Shown: piece by piece, positions 1 through 12,800 of the stretch
Layout: each line of letters opens with the position of its first letter
How positions within the stretch are numbered: position 1 is the stretch's first letter
Assembly: GCF_033807575.1 (NCBI RefSeq)
Contig: NC_084726.1
Span: 7,068,001-7,132,000, forward strand
Length of the DNA: 64,000 nt
From: Cydia pomonella
Lineage: Eukaryota; Arthropoda; Insecta; Lepidoptera; Tortricidae
Reading direction: 5' to 3'
The notes under the pieces: generated by a model
Databases searched by the model: none
What the model was told of the DNA's origin: nothing
Seen by the model: the letters and a program-made list of their open reading frames with translations, nothing else
Made by a program: the position numbers and the translations under genes

Positions 1-135
1 GATTTACATTTATGTAACTGATCGGTTTGTTTCTAGAACAATTTTTAATTCGATATTCTTGATAAAGTAATGATGGAGAGCTCTAATAATGTCAACTCCA
101 AAATAAATAGGCAGGTTCGGAGTAAAAGAACGAGA

Positions 136-845
136 TTATTAACCAAGGGATGAAATGGTGCCTTTCGCCAGAGTTAAACACTCTACTTTTTTATTTCGAA
201 CACGAGAAATTAAAGTAAATGTGAATTTAAAATACGGCTATGTATAAAAAAAAAATGTTTAATCCAGAAAATTATTTCCATATACATTTATACATCATAC
301 AATTACATTACATAATAAAATAAAATTCAGTATAAACTTCAGTAGTATTTATTAAGGCTACTTTCAATTAAGCATTTAGTAAAAAAAATATCGTTATTTA
401 TGGAATGGGGAGTTAAATATCAGAATGGAAATTGTAGGTAAAATAAATACATTAAAAAACCAAAATTGTAATTGCTTATCGTAAAAAAAGAAAAGAGCTT
501 ATGAAGTACAGTGCTCTAGAGCAGAAACGTATCATTTTAGGCACACTTTTTAGAGGAACAACGACCCACTTTTAGAGCATGAGAAATGAAAAGATCTTTT
601 ACAGTACATATGGGGCTACTTTATAGCACTAGTGCGAGAAGTAGCATATTACGTTACAGTGTCGAACATTTAAAGGGCCATATGTACTGTAAAACGTTGT
701 ACGATACATGTGCGAATAGGTAATTCGCAACTCGTGTCGATTTAAAACACTCCCTTCGGTCGTGTTTTAATTTATCGCCACTCGTTTCGAATTTCCTATT
801 TTTCGCACTTGTATCGTAATGTACTATTTTATCCCTGTTTGCCCT
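136..845 (+). repeat. Non-autonomous element, inverted partner of 61640-62276
   Basis: This stretch matches, in reverse complement, the segment at 61640-62276; shared blocks include TTAACCAAGGGATGAAA, GTTAAACACTCTAC and TATTTATGGAATGG. Its inner half (about 610-845) is itself a fold-back: TACATATGG near 605 is mirrored by CCATATGTAC near 680, and a block rich in CGATACA and TTCGCA follows. The inner half also recurs at 14955-15186. No coding capacity is visible. It is best read as a DNA-transposon-derived element; the ends are approximate. Confidence 0.6.
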
Positions 846-870
846 TTGCATAGTGATAGGTCAAAAATAG

Positions 871-3059
871 AGGCAAGTCTTGTTCAACATACCTAGTCAA
901 TGTAGTCGGTCTGAGATGAATGACTATTAAAAAACGTGTTAAGCAGAAACGTCTGCAAACAATACCAAAAAGCTTACAAATAAGTGAAAAGTTTATGTTT
1001 CATCCAGTGGTTCACTGGTAGAGAATGCCCTAAGGCATTAAGTCCGCTATTTGTACTTTTTTGTATTGTGCGATAAAGGTTTAATAAATAAATAAGAAGA
1101 AAAGATTGTGTCTATAAACTTAAGGACGGAGGAAGGAGTTGATCTTATATATTACAGATCCGGCTTTGTCAACATTCAATTTGCAGTAGTTTCAAAGTAT
1201 AAACAAATATAAAATAAATTCGTACCAAAGCATGTCTAAATCTTGCTTGGTCAAAATGTATGCACTAATCAACTCATTACTCCCACAAACAGCCATTCAT
1301 TAAATATCATATAATTATGAGCTATCGACTACTTATCAGCTGTGAGCCATGCGTCCACCTCGGCATCCGACGCGAGAGTGAACGGAAAACAGAAAACGTG
1401 CCAGACGCTCATCTGAGCCGAGCGGGGAGGGGCTTACAGATCTACCAACCTATCCATGTTACAAACACACAATAATAGACCCTGTATCAAGGAGATAAGG
1501 GCGTTAACAATTCAGAAACAAATTGGTACTGCACGCATCCCGCCCCTCTAACGAAGGCCAACCATTGGCTTATTTAAAAATCGATTCCATTTTATAAATA
1601 TGTAACCGTTGCGTCTTTCCGCTCTCCAAACGGCTTTATTCCGCAAACTTGCAACGATGAATTCAACCTTATTCTCTAGATGAGACATTTTAATATCGAA
1701 TATCCAGATAATAGTGATGTGCTGTTCATTATCGATATTGAGTCAATTGTTTTACCGACATGTCTACGTCTTTGTTTTATTTAAAAGAGGCCCACGAGAT
1801 GTTTTTTTCTCGACAGTTTCGTGACAGTTTTTTTATGCGATGAAATAAACAATGAATGTCGTACTTACGTGGGTGAAATTGAAACGGTCATAAATAATGG
1901 TGTATTTATGATTTATGGCAAGGTAAGGGGATTAGGGCACAGTCTAGCGATGGATATTTAATGTAATAGATACAAGGGGCTTATTAATGGGTAATGATCG
2001 TGATTGTGTTCGAGTGAGGCTGACTAGACGCCTATTAGAGAGTAGAGTACGTATTAGAACGCTTATTATTGAGACTCAAATACTTATTATTGAGTTTTCG
2101 GCACTCATAAACATACCTTTAACGTTTTAAAAGGTTTCTGCGAGATATTATATGACTTAAAGGAAATCGATTTAATTATTTCCTTGTATTGGGTTATCAG
2201 ATACAGTGAAACCTGGGTAAGGATATCGAGGAACTAGCACATTTGTTGCGTCTTAAGAGGTATTCCTCTTATTCATTGTCTGGAACAGCCAGGTATATAT
2301 AAATAAGTATATGTCTCATTTACAGAGGGTTCTATTAATAGAGGTGACAATAGAGACTATTTCAGTCATAGTCGTGCGATTGTTCAATAATATAACGTAT
2401 TTGTTAACATTTTGCTCGAATTCTTCTTTAACAAAGTAGTTGTTAAATAATAATAAAAAGGTAAGATTGCTTATTCTGCAGAACATAAAGATTCACTTTT
2501 AAATTTATTCTGAATAATTTAACAAATCTAGATGTAAGTAAGTGCAAACGTCAATAGGAGAGGAATTTCTTATTGGAAATATTCATTAGGTACTATTTAT
2601 TTAGTCCTTACTAGAATCCAAAAATAGTTTATTTAGGTTATTAAGTACAAAAAAAAACTAAAAACAAAACAAAACTAAAGACTAACTTAAGTCTAGTCAA
2701 AAATACGAGAAAGACAACTAAATATTGTTTTAATAAAATAAAGCTTAATTCATATTCTGAAAAAGTCAGCCTTAAAAACATTGTAAAAATATCTAAAATG
2801 TAATTGTTAACGAAATTAAAATGTCCCTCAGATTTGTTGTCCATTAAGTAATGAGGCGCCGGTGGGTAATGGCGCGTTTTGGGGACTATTCGGATTGCCT
2901 CGGGGGTTCCGCGCTTTTATGTGTACCAACATAGTGGAAGGGTTTTTGAAAGTTGTTTATATTTGAGTTTCCAGTTTAGATACATTTGTAAAATAAGGTT
3001 AAGGTAGCGCGTTAAAAACCTCTTTAATGCCCAATGGTATTTTTTTTATATAGGAGGTA
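871..3059. other. Non-genic DNA, no gene recognised
   Basis: AT-rich sequence without a supportable exon. A LINE-type 3' end lies at 1011-1095. A GC-richer, CpG-containing patch at about 1340-1440 and another at 2855-2935 stand out, but neither contains an open frame or splice pattern I could build on. Confidence 0.4.
1011..1095 (+). repeat. LINE/SINE 3' end with AATAAA-rich tail
   Basis: The segment reads through AAGGCATTAAGTCCGC to a GATAAAGGTTTAATAAATAAATAA-type tail (no single stretch quoted beyond this). Related ends occur at 11318-11392 and, degenerate, near 63730. The shared GGCATTAAGTCCGCC block followed by a simple A-rich tail marks the 3' end of a retroposed element. No coding part is attached. 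Confidence 0.55.
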
Positions 3060-3175
3060 AACGAGTATACGAATTGCCTAATGGTAAGCGATTGCCTTCG
3101 CCCGTGGACACCTGCATCCACAGGGGTTGTAAGTGTATTGCCGACCTTTAAGATGGGAAGGTTTTAATCTGGTTA
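3060..3175 (-). repeat. SINE-like fragment
   Basis: Contains CTAATGGTAAGCGATTGCC, GTGGACACCTGCA and TTGCCGACCTTTAAGATGGG, a block I recognise as a common lepidopteran interspersed repeat. It is truncated and has no open frame. Confidence 0.5.
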
Positions 3176-3559
3176 GAAAACAACAAAATTAAAAATGAGT
3201 TAAAGGTTCATGTTCAGCGCCGTTGATAAGGACTATGTATTATTTCAATATTCTTTAATAATATTAAACATTGTTAATAATAATAATGTTTATTGAAATT
3301 AAAATTCAAATTCAAAAATTTATTCTACAAGTTGACCTCAAGGGCTCTTTTACAAGTCAATACAACATTATAGTAACATCATATAGTGACATGAAAAATA
3401 CACAACAACATTTATAAATACAACAGCCAATACCTGGGTAAACATTACATTATAATAATCTTAAAATAAATAATTACTTACTACAATACAATAGAGTAGT
3501 GTAGTCTCTATGGTTAAAAATACATTAAATCTGGAGATGTAAAAGGTCCCCAACGTCAG

Positions 3560-3891
3560 AGTCTTCTTCTTCTTCCTCGCGTTGTCCCGGCATTTTGCCA
3601 CGGCTCATGGGAGCCTGGGGTCCGCTTGACAACTAATCCCAAGATTTGGCGTAGGCACTAGTTTTTACGAAAGCGACTGCCATCTGACCTTCCAGCCCAG
3701 AGGGGTAAACTAGGCCTTGTTGGGATTAGTCCGGTTTCATCACGATGTTTTCCTTCACCGAAAAGCGACTGGTAAATATCAAATGATATTTCGTACGTAA
3801 GTTCCGAAAAACTCATTGGTACGAGCCAGGGTTTGAACCCGCGACCTCCGGATTGCAAGTCGCAGGCTCTTACCGCTAGGCCACCAGCGCT
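3560..3891 (-). repeat. tRNA-derived SINE
   Basis: Read on the minus strand, the element starts with a tRNA-like head: a box A (TGGCCTAGCGG) near 3882 and a box B (GGTTCAAACCC) near 3835. A roughly 230-bp body follows, ending in a GAA-repeat tail near 3560-3575. Pol III box spacing and the simple tail support a SINE and not a functional tRNA gene; the cloverleaf stems do not close well. Confidence 0.7.
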
Positions 3892-4503
3892 TTCAATGTC
3901 AGAGTACTAATACAAATAAGATTTAGAGGTGTAAAGTCTCTCCAAGTGTCAAAATAAAATTTATACTAAATAAATAAATCGCGTCTGGACTGTTAAGCTA
4001 GCAGTCTCATAAACTAAACCTATTGTTTATAGGTACTTCTTATTCTTACGTATTAATGATGTGCGTATTTTCTTATGCGATAGACATATTACCTCTTATA
4101 AATGCTACAATCAAACATTGTTAAATTAATAAAAATATATTAATTTAGTTAAAATAAATACCTGCTTAATTAGAAAATATTTGTGTAGCCAATAGTTACA
4201 TTACAACTTCATGCTTAATTTTAACACGAAAGTATTGATAGGTAAACATCCAGTAATAACAAGTCAAACAAAATATGAGGCCGAAACCGAATCTTCGGCC
4301 AAAACATGATTTTTATGCTGAAACCGAATCTTCGGCCGGAAAGTACCGAAAAAACAGTTTAAGCTCTTTTCAACAAACCGAACCTTCGGCTAAAGCATCA
4401 TTTTTATGCCGAAAACTGCCATCACCGAACACGAAACTTCGTTCGGACACTAACAAGAACTAATATAAAAATATCATTTTTTTCTTTTTTTACAATCTTA
4501 TAC
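3892..4503. other. Non-genic AT-rich DNA
   Basis: No gene seen. A short minisatellite-like patch at about 4275-4450 repeats the words CCGAA and CTTCGGC with ATTTTTATGC between them (roughly three degenerate units of about 50 bp). Confidence 0.35.
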
Positions 4504-4720
4504 AGATCGACCTAGCCCCAAACTAAGCAAAGTTTGTACTATGGGTACTAGGCGACGATATACATACGTATATTGATAAACACATACATAGAAAACACCC
4601 ATGAGTCAGGAACAAATATCTGTGTTCATTACACAAATAAATGCCCTTACCGGAATTCGAACCCGAGACCATCGGCTTTATAGGCAGGGTCACTATTCAC
4701 TGGGCCAGACCGTTCGTCAA
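4504..4720 (-). repeat. Older copy of tRNA-derived SINE family
   Basis: On the minus strand it begins with TCTGGCCCAGTG (box A-like) and GGTTCGAATTCC (box B), followed by TAAGGGCATTTATT and CATGGGTGTTTTCTATG. These match the two fresher copies at 37209-37475 and 39866-40133. It has more substitutions than they do, so it is older. Confidence 0.65.
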
Positions 4721-5263
4721 TCAAGCCAACATCATCGGTACGATGTTTAAATAAATAGAAGTAAAACCGCGTATTAACAGCAACTTTATTAAATAAACTC
4801 AGTTTTAATATAGCGCTGTTTGTTTCCTTCCATTACCGAGGTTCAAATTAAAGTGCGGCTTACGTTTGCAAATAATAAATTGAAATTTTTATCCGCCAGG
4901 GTTCCATCGGAGTACGAAATCATGTAATAAATACTTTTTTATCTTGTTAGTGTTAGTATTTATAAACTAGTTTCCGACCGCGATTTCGCCTTAGTAGAAT
5001 GATGATTTTAAAAAACTACTTATCCTTGTCCTTTCTCAAACTATTTATCAGTTCTCTTAATATAAAAAGTTAATCTCATCGTATGGTTAATAAATCTAGA
5101 AGTAATAGACATACGGCGGTCCCATCATCGCGGTTAGAGCGAATATAAACAGGAGTTGCCATATGAATATTATTAAATTTCACCCCTCTCAGTGATGCAA
5201 CGAACGCCGCTTCTACCAATACAGATATTATCGATAATTTTGTGTTTTTTTTTATGTAAAGTT

Positions 5264-5406
5264 AGACCAAGACAAGTCTACAACAATTTTGATAGCACAC
5301 GCAGCGAATGTGTTATTTTTACGTCATTATTTCATAGAAGTTTGACGTTTAAAATAACACTTGCACTGCGTGTGCTATTAAAATCGTTGAAGACTTGTCT
5401 TGGTCT
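5264..5406. mobile_element. Fold-back MITE, family A copy 1
   Basis: 143 bp bounded by AGACCAAGACAAGTCT and its inverse AGACTTGTCTTGGTCT. The arms continue inward (ATTTTGATAGCACACGC against GCGTGTGCTATTAAAAT), so nearly the whole element folds into one hairpin. A second copy lies at 31485-31626. No coding capacity. Confidence 0.8.
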
Positions 5407-6974
5407 GATGAGCTGATTAGCTTTGGCTCTGAATTAATATTATTTATACTAATTAGTGGTAAGCGCTGTGGGCCACACATATTGTAAACAATATAGTAAT
5501 TAGTATTATAAGTATTACTTGTAGTGGCTGTTTCTTTGTTTACCTAAATAAAGAAAAAAAATAGTTCCTGTACAATTAGACTGTCACAGGTGACAGATAC
5601 TTCAGAATGCGAACCGGTAGATATATCTTATGTACTCGTATACACCTTATATGTGCTCAATTTGTTAAATATCAAAAAGTAATAGATCAAAGGCCAAACC
5701 TTCAGGTAGTGCCCGGTAAGATGGCGCCACTTTTTGATATTTAACAAATTGATGATATTTAACAAGAACTTTATGAACAGCAATTTTAGTTTATTTATGT
5801 ATATAGTTTTGTTAATTAGTGTACAGAAAATTATACTCATTTTTTTATTATCACCATATTGTTCTCAACAAGGTTATAGTGATAATTATAACGTGTTGAC
5901 GGGATGTATTTTTAACGTGATACGCAACTGCACCCTAAACTATGAGCAACTTTTGTTACGAAGCAACCTTGAGCTCGCAAAAAAAAAAACTTACAGAGAT
6001 TAAAGTCGACACGATACACAAGGGAATGTACATATAGAAACCAGGATATTTTTTTGTGTTTTCTGAGTCACGCAATGAGAAAAGTTGATCATAAAAATGA
6101 GTACAATGGCGTTCATCAAGATCATACCACCTAAAAAATGGTGTTGTTGACGCGATTGTATCACCTAAAATATGTCACCCAGTAATCAAAACATCGATAA
6201 CTCACACTACTGCGAGCACCGCACTATCACTACGCAAGAGATTTCGCGCCAATTTTCTCCGCGGGGTTGCTAGTAATGAATATTTGCGCGTTCCGGACGT
6301 TCCAAATCGCACATGTGGCTAGATTGCGTACGCGAAGCACCCACTTTGGACGTATTTCACGCTTGCGTGGCAGGGGCACGAAGAGCGATTCGGACCCTTC
6401 TTTTGAAAAAAAAAATACACTTTATGGCGTTGTTGTAGAGGCGTTTTTTCGAAGGCATGTTGAAATTTGTTTTGAGTATCAGATTTCGGTAGTTTGCCGG
6501 CATGAGGTCTTTAGTGTTTTTTAGTTATTTGATAGTGAAAGTATAATGGAAGGGGTGTAGGAGGTTTAGTTTAGTAATTATTTTGTAACAGTTATTATAT
6601 TCTTATTAAGAATTAAAAAAAACTGTTAACAGGCATGAATCCTGATGGACAGTACTCCTGAGTTGTCACATGCGCGTTGCCGACACTTTGGCCTTTGTTT
6701 AGCTTTTTTCTTGGCTCCCTTGTCCACCCGTAACGTGACCAACCCCAAGTGTTTTGAGAAATAAGATTTCTTTATTGCGCTTGGAATTGATAAGCAGAAA
6801 TAAAGAAAAACCACAATAAGACTTAGAAATTCGTTTTGCCGTTTCGGCAAATAGCGTCCAGTTTGTAAAATAATTCATTCAGTTGCAGCTTGGAACGAAA
6901 TGGCATCGAAAATAGAGGTTCGTTGGCATAGAATGACGATAATTATTGGTTGCCAGAGCTCAACGAGGGTGGGA
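5407..6974. other. Non-genic DNA
   Basis: AT-rich, with no supportable gene. A CpG-containing patch at about 6230-6390 has no splice pattern. Short inverted words (TTTTTGATATTTAACAAATT near 5733 and related sequence near 39245 and 39330) suggest another small repeat family. Confidence 0.35.
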
Positions 6975-7095
6975 GGGGGTTAGGGTCGGCAACGCGCATG
7001 TAACTCCTCTGGAGTTGCAGGCGTACATAGGCTACGGATACTGCTTACCATCTGCCGGGCCGTATGCTTGTTTGCCACCGACGTAGTATAAAAAA
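6975..7095 (+). repeat. Interspersed repeat fragment with A-rich tail
   Basis: Contains GGTCGGCAACGCGCATGTAA, GTACATAGGCTACGGA and TTGTTTGCCACCGACGTAGT, then an A-rich tail. The same family recurs at 47307-47635, 48540-48675 and 58763-59015. No open frame. Confidence 0.65.
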
Positions 7096-7288
7096 AACAA
7101 ACCTATGTCCTTCCCGGGGTCTCAAACGCTCTCTATATCAAATTTCATCTAAATTAGTTCAGCAGTTTAAGAGTGAAAAGGTAGGAGACAGACAGAGTTA
7201 CTTTTGAAACAACCATATGCGTGCAGAAAAATAAGAAGGTCAAACATCCCTCGTCAATGTGTCTAACGAACCCACAGACTACACAGAT

Positions 7289-7370
7289 TTTTCTGTCACT
7301 CTAATTACGTCTTAGTAAGAGTAAAAGAGAAAGATTCCCGCAAAGCAAATTTCGGTTTTCGCGGTAGACA
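7289..7370. mobile_element. Fold-back MITE, family B, partial
   Basis: Partial copy sharing TGTCACTCTAATTACGTCTT, GAGTAAAAGAGAAAGAT and TTTCGGTTTTCGCGG with the fuller copies at 7641, 7795 and 62313. The left arm is missing. Confidence 0.6.
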
Positions 7371-7640
7371 CCCTGACACCGCATTATCAAGCATCTACAA
7401 AAAGAATAAGGTACAATTTGACTTATAAAATGCTACAAGTCGAGCAGCACAACCGAGTAGCGAGTTGAATTCTACACATTTTATATTCTAATATAGCCCA
7501 GGTCCTTACACCCTGAAGTCTTCAATTTTGTTAATATTTTTGATTTACACGAGCGCTCTGGTCGTAATTGTGGCCATAACTGAATTAAGCGGTCGCACTC
7601 CCATACTAAATTGCACCGGTGCGCTTATGTGTGCTGGGCT

Positions 7641-7768
7641 ATAACCGCGAAAATCGAAGTTCGTCAGTTGCGGGCATTTATCTCTGTCACTCTAATTATG
7701 TCTTAGTGAGAGTAAAAGAGAAAGATCCCCCCGCAATTAGCGAATTTCGGTTTTCGTGGTAGGCCGCC
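7641..7768. mobile_element. Fold-back MITE, family B
   Basis: Arms CCGCGAAAATCGAAGTTCG and CGAATTTCGGTTTTCGTGG flank a core with TCTGTCACTCTAATTATG and GAGTAAAAGAGAAAGAT. Another copy follows at 7795, so two to three copies sit within 650 bp. Confidence 0.7.
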
Positions 7769-7794
7769 TGATTTCGATTGTCTTATGTGCTCCG

Positions 7795-7912
7795 CGAACA
7801 CCGAAATTCGCAAATTGCGGGCACCTTTCTCTGCCACTCAGATTACGCCTTAATTGGAGTAAAAGAGAAAGATGCCTCCAATTTGCTAACTTCGGTGTTC
7901 GCGGTAGGCCCT
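7795..7912. mobile_element. Fold-back MITE, family B
   Basis: Arms GCGAACACCGAAATTCGCAA and TTGCTAACTTCGGTGTTCGC form a strong hairpin around the same core as the neighbouring copy. The arms differ from those of 7641 by changes made on both sides, as expected of an independent copy that keeps self-complementarity. Confidence 0.7.
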
Positions 7913-8620
7913 CCGGTCTGGAGGTTGACCAACCTTACCATCTCAAAGTATTTCCATTCCATTATTGTGCGTATCGAAAAACGCATCAATTCAAATAAAT
8001 AACGTTCGGTTCACACATGTTAAATGAGCAGGGGTCGCGAACAATTTGCAGTTTTTTTAATACATCCATTTTAGTTTATTACATCTCGCGTCGAATGATG
8101 CTTTCTGGATGGAACTTTTAGAAAACTTTAAAAAACGTGCAAAATGTGACCGACCCCTGCCACCAAAGACAATAAATTATTTCCTCTGTCGGCCAGCGGT
8201 CGCTACCGAACCTACCGGCCAGTCTTAATTTCGAAAAAGATTTATTACCAACCGCTACTAAAAAACACCCATAAAATATTACGTTCAATTTGTACAAATT
8301 AAATAAAGAACACATTTTTTCGAACGATCTTCCATCAAACCGCTATTTGGTTTTAGACTTTAGCCCTTTAACTGAAAGTTTATAATTGTGTGAAGTGATT
8401 TTGTTATGATTTACAAAAGCGTGAAATCAATGTTATTGTTTTTTTATGGTCAGGTTGGTAATTATGCAAATTTATGTTATAAACGCGTAATGCCAACTTG
8501 TGAGCTTAATTTTATTTGGTACCCAAAATTTGATAGCAATGCCGCAAAAATATAGTAGAGGTGGGTAAAAAAATCTTACTATAGAGAAAAGTAAGCTTAG
8601 AGTTTTTACTCCATACATCA
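7913..8620. other. Non-genic DNA
   Basis: No gene or recognisable repeat beyond simple AT-rich sequence was found here. Confidence 0.35.
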
Positions 8621-8732
8621 GAGGGCTTACCGCGAACCACGTTCGACGTGTTGCCTCTCTGTCGCACATGTTAATTCGTGCGTAAGTGTGATAGGGAGGC
8701 AACACGTCGAACGTGGTTCGCGGCAGGCCCTC
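8621..8732. mobile_element. Fold-back MITE, family C copy 1
   Basis: 112 bp bounded by GAGGGCTTACCGCGAACCAC and its near-inverse. The arms carry CGTTCGACGTGTTGCCT and AGGCAACACGTCGAACG. The second copy at 32986-33097 has the same length. Confidence 0.8.
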
Positions 8733-9501
8733 AGTTTCCTTACCAAAACGCTTATTATTTTTGTAGTCGAAATCTACCTTCAAGAAGCGGATTTATCAGT
8801 ACTGCTACTTGACAATAGATGTCGCAACGAACGAAAAGTCAAAAAGGTGTAACATCAGGCAGATTGTATCCTTTTATCACAGAAAACAATATAGGAATAA
8901 GTAATAGTAGTTTATGTGACTGCTACATAATAAAGACATTAAAATACGAGTGCGGGTTGTTACGACCGTCATTGCGACATCTCGACTGATACTAGTAGTG
9001 ACAAATCAAATTCCTTTGTTTTTCACTGATGTTCGAAATAAGAATGCCGTTATAAAATTGATATCGACGTTATCATTAGATTATTACGCAATAAAAACAT
9101 TTTCTCAGATACCTATAGATCGTGTCATTCACTAAGACGCGTGCCCTGACTCGTATTGTCAAGTTATTAAAGGTTAGATTTGACAAATCTGCGCGTCATC
9201 GTCGATGACACGTACTATAAGTGTTGTAACAAAACAGTTTATCTTTATGCTGATCATCATTTGCGGTTTTTGAACGCTTTAAAGAGGCTGAGGTGAGGAG
9301 GAGGCTGTTATATGTGTGGAGATAAAATTGAAAGTACTGTTAGAGTTGGACCACACTAAGTTTTCCTGCCCAGTGCTACGTCAAATATGGCACTTTTATA
9401 ATTCGTTTTTTTTTTTCATTTTCGCATTACAAAGCAGGTAAGCGATCTTGACGTGTCTTTGTTATAAAAAATACTTTTGAAAAATAAGTGTAACAAATAT
9501 G
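8733..9501. other. Non-genic DNA
   Basis: No gene seen. A word of about 38 bp at 9166-9203 (TTAAAGGTTAGATTTGACAA, continuing ATCTGCGCGTCATCGT) recurs at 50157-50194, marking a small dispersed repeat. Confidence 0.35.
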
Positions 9502-9821
9502 TATAGTGCTTCTTATTGCATGGTTACCCTAAACTATTACTACTACAGCAATCGGGATACTTGCAGGTACTCTGACCTAACCAGTTCATTACGATGCTTC
9601 CTCTTTGACAGCCTCAACCCAAGTGAACGAGCCTGTCCAACATTTACCGTGTCCCCACCACCTGCTAAAACTACCGTGTTTTGACATAATGTTAAATCGT
9701 GTTCAGTATAATGTTATTTTTCCAACTACCCCTGTATTAATCGGGGTAACATAATAATGTTGTCACGGTATAATTATTATTTAACTGCTATCTTAAATGT
9801 AAACATAAATAAATCATGACA
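9502..9821 (+). repeat. 320-bp direct repeat, left copy (LTR-like)
   Basis: From TATAGTGCTTC to TCATGACA this is identical by eye, base for base and in length, to 30803-31122. The outer flank of this copy (9498-9501) is TATG and the outer flank of the right copy (31123-31126) is also TATG, whereas neither copy has matching sequence on its own two sides. That is the pattern left by a single element with long terminal direct repeats and a 4-bp target duplication. Against an ordinary LTR retrotransposon: the repeats do not begin with TG, and I see no primer-binding site, polypurine tract or pol gene. Confidence 0.75.
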
Positions 9822-12800
9822 TTCGGCCATCCAACTTCGTGCATGACTCCGGCGCACGAACCTTCTCACTAAAAGCTAGATCGATTTAAATCTTACACCA
9901 ACCGTGAAAAATTATTTAAAGCGTCAAAACAGTTTCTAATGAAGTAAATTGAAACTTAACTTATCACAATTCATACATTTACATAATCAGGAAATGTGTT
10001 AAATAAAATTATAATGAGATACATGAAAATAATATCATGACATTCGGTCTTCTGTTTCCCCTTGTTCATATAACTTACTACTATGCCGTGACATAAGCAT
10101 TTTGCTACGTTAATGAAAAATCTTAATACCTGTTGTTAATTTCGTATAACTAAAAAAAAAACAGACAAAGCTCAGTTTTTATTATGTATAAAGTTTGTTT
10201 TGTTTTCTCAAAAAACCAAACATTACTTCTGTCCGTTAAAACTTGTCTTTGATTTAATTCAATACCCGTTGTTTTACAGGCAAAAGTGGTTCGACTTCAG
10301 CACCATCTGTTTCAGTTCTACATTTAACAATCAAACCTTTCTTGACCCAATATTGTATTATACTACATTGCGTTAATGTAGACTTCATCTTACTCCATTC
10401 ATGTATTAATCGTTACGTAACGTAGCAATAGGTTAGAGATAATATTTAACCCCTAAATGGCTTTAACTCTGAAGTCGACGTGACAATCTTTATAGTCATT
10501 AGTCCTGTGTTCAGCTCAAAACTATTAAGTTCAGTTGAAATTTTACACATTTACAATATTATGTCTCTGGATCCATATCTGCACGTGAAGTGTCAAACTT
10601 ATATAAACGTATAATTGGATTGTTATAGGGAACAATACCTATAACAATGTTCAAGTTTTTGTACTTTTTTATTTAAAAGGTTGCTCTGATTGTTAATAAT
10701 ACTACTCATTTCATAATGGGTGTTCGTATGACAATAACACACGACAATTTCTTTATTCAAATGCCACCTTGAATAACATCGCTTTCAGAGGCTATTATAC
10801 AACTCTGCTAGGGGTGATACTAAAGTGTCCTTGAGGTAATTAAATTTTGTGTCTTGAAATTTCAAAGGATGCCAAACATTTTGCAAAAGTTTCAGTTTCA
10901 ATAATTGGTTGTATTTATACATTAACATAAGATTCCCGTATACTGCTTTTAAGGTGACTAAAGCACTGCTAGATACGCCTTTGACATCAATGTAAAATGA
11001 CAAGTGTCAATACTAAAAACTCAAGTTCATTTAATTTAAACAATGATTGAAACTACCAAATCAAACTATTGTCATATCCAATAAAATCCATTTTTTTCTT
11101 TATATATATTTTTTTTTTCTAGGACTACATCTATGCCATAATATATTGTTCATGTCATTGATCGAAGTTCACATTTTTATTAATATTATCTTGCCTTAAA
11201 CCTCTACGAGCTTTTTTTTTCTTCCAATATCTTGTATTACTTTTGTAAACAATATAAATTATGATAATTAGCAAACCATAACAGATATATCTTTACTAAA
11301 AGGACAATAACCCCAAATGTGCCTCATGGCATTAAGTCCGCCTTTTAATAAATAAGGTTTTCTTTTGTGCAATAAAGATTAAATAAATAACTGTTCTGTC
11401 AAACCTATATCTATAGCTTATTTGGGCGTTACTTGTTATTATCGTCAGGTAAATACTATATTAACTAACTATCCTCATTAAGCTTATTACATACAATTTA
11501 TAGCGTATTTACCTTGTAACGCTACTAATAACTCTACAGATACGTCAAATCTCTATCGTCTATGCACTCTTTTCTCACACATCTCTTTTTCATTCGTTTT
11601 TTTTTTATAAATTATACATCGTTTTTTACTACTTCCACTTTTGAATTTCAGGAACTACGTAGCAGTTTAAAACGTTTTCTGGATATCTGTATCATATTTT
11701 TATACTTTCAACTTGCGAAATATGACCATGTACATTTGCGTTCAACTCAATTATCTTATCTGTCCCGTCGTAATTATCTAACTTTAACATCGCTACTAAC
11801 TGATGCTGTTACCACGCATACTCCCATAGGTACTACAAGTACAAATTATATTGAATCGTTCGAACTGAACACCGCGTTTGCTAAGTTTCAAACGTTAGTT
11901 ATGTAAATATAACTTCCAACCAATTCTAGATAATCACCATTCAATCTGCAAACAAAAGATTCGTCTCTCTATTGATCTTTCTGAATAATTGTTCCTTTAT
12001 CTTCCCTGTTTCCCTACGTAATCTATATTTAGGGCAATTATCATCATCTACACTCAAGTGCCTACTTTTTTTCACTTGTTAGCCTTTGTCACAAATCCCA
12101 TGGATACAACAAATCGTTTGCAATATGTCCGATCTGTTGTTTACTTTACAATCTCGACTACTCAAAATCTGTTTACCTGAGATACTCTTGTACTGTCTGA
12201 AGTCTACTCTATACTATATTTGTTCTATATTTAAGTCGTACAGTAAAACATATTTATTATACTATAACATTTGGTATTTTGGTAATCTCCATAGGTAGGT
12301 ATACATATGCTTATATAGGCACTATCCTGTTACTGTTTATTTGTTAGCACTTATCACTTCAACATTATGCGTCCATCTGCATTCATTAGTTTTATTAATA
12401 ATAATTAGTTTTATTTAACGGAATATCTCGTTTAATCCATGATAATTACCTCTGATCTCTTATTTAATGCATTTCTATACATTTAACACCTTTTTATTCG
12501 AATAATAATTAAAGTTACTTCAAAATTATGATAGTTAGAACTTCGTGTGCATAAAATATACTCATACAACAATGTCTCTATTGTCTAATGTCTGTACAAT
12601 ATCTCAAAATGCAATATGAATATCGTCTAATCTATCGAAACATGAAAATAATTAACAATTATTTAAAATTTCACATATATATATAAAGATATTTCTGCTA
12701 ATACTGATCATCAACAACATCGAGTTAATTATCCCAAAAGTTTAATCAATTTCACGAACTCGCTGTCACAAGAGTTTGCGACTCAAAAATTCAGTCAAAA

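Noticed and set aside
9499..9684. Identical small frames at 9499 and 30770 as a gene pair
   Set aside because: Both lie in the identical 320-bp direct repeat; no start context or protein features.
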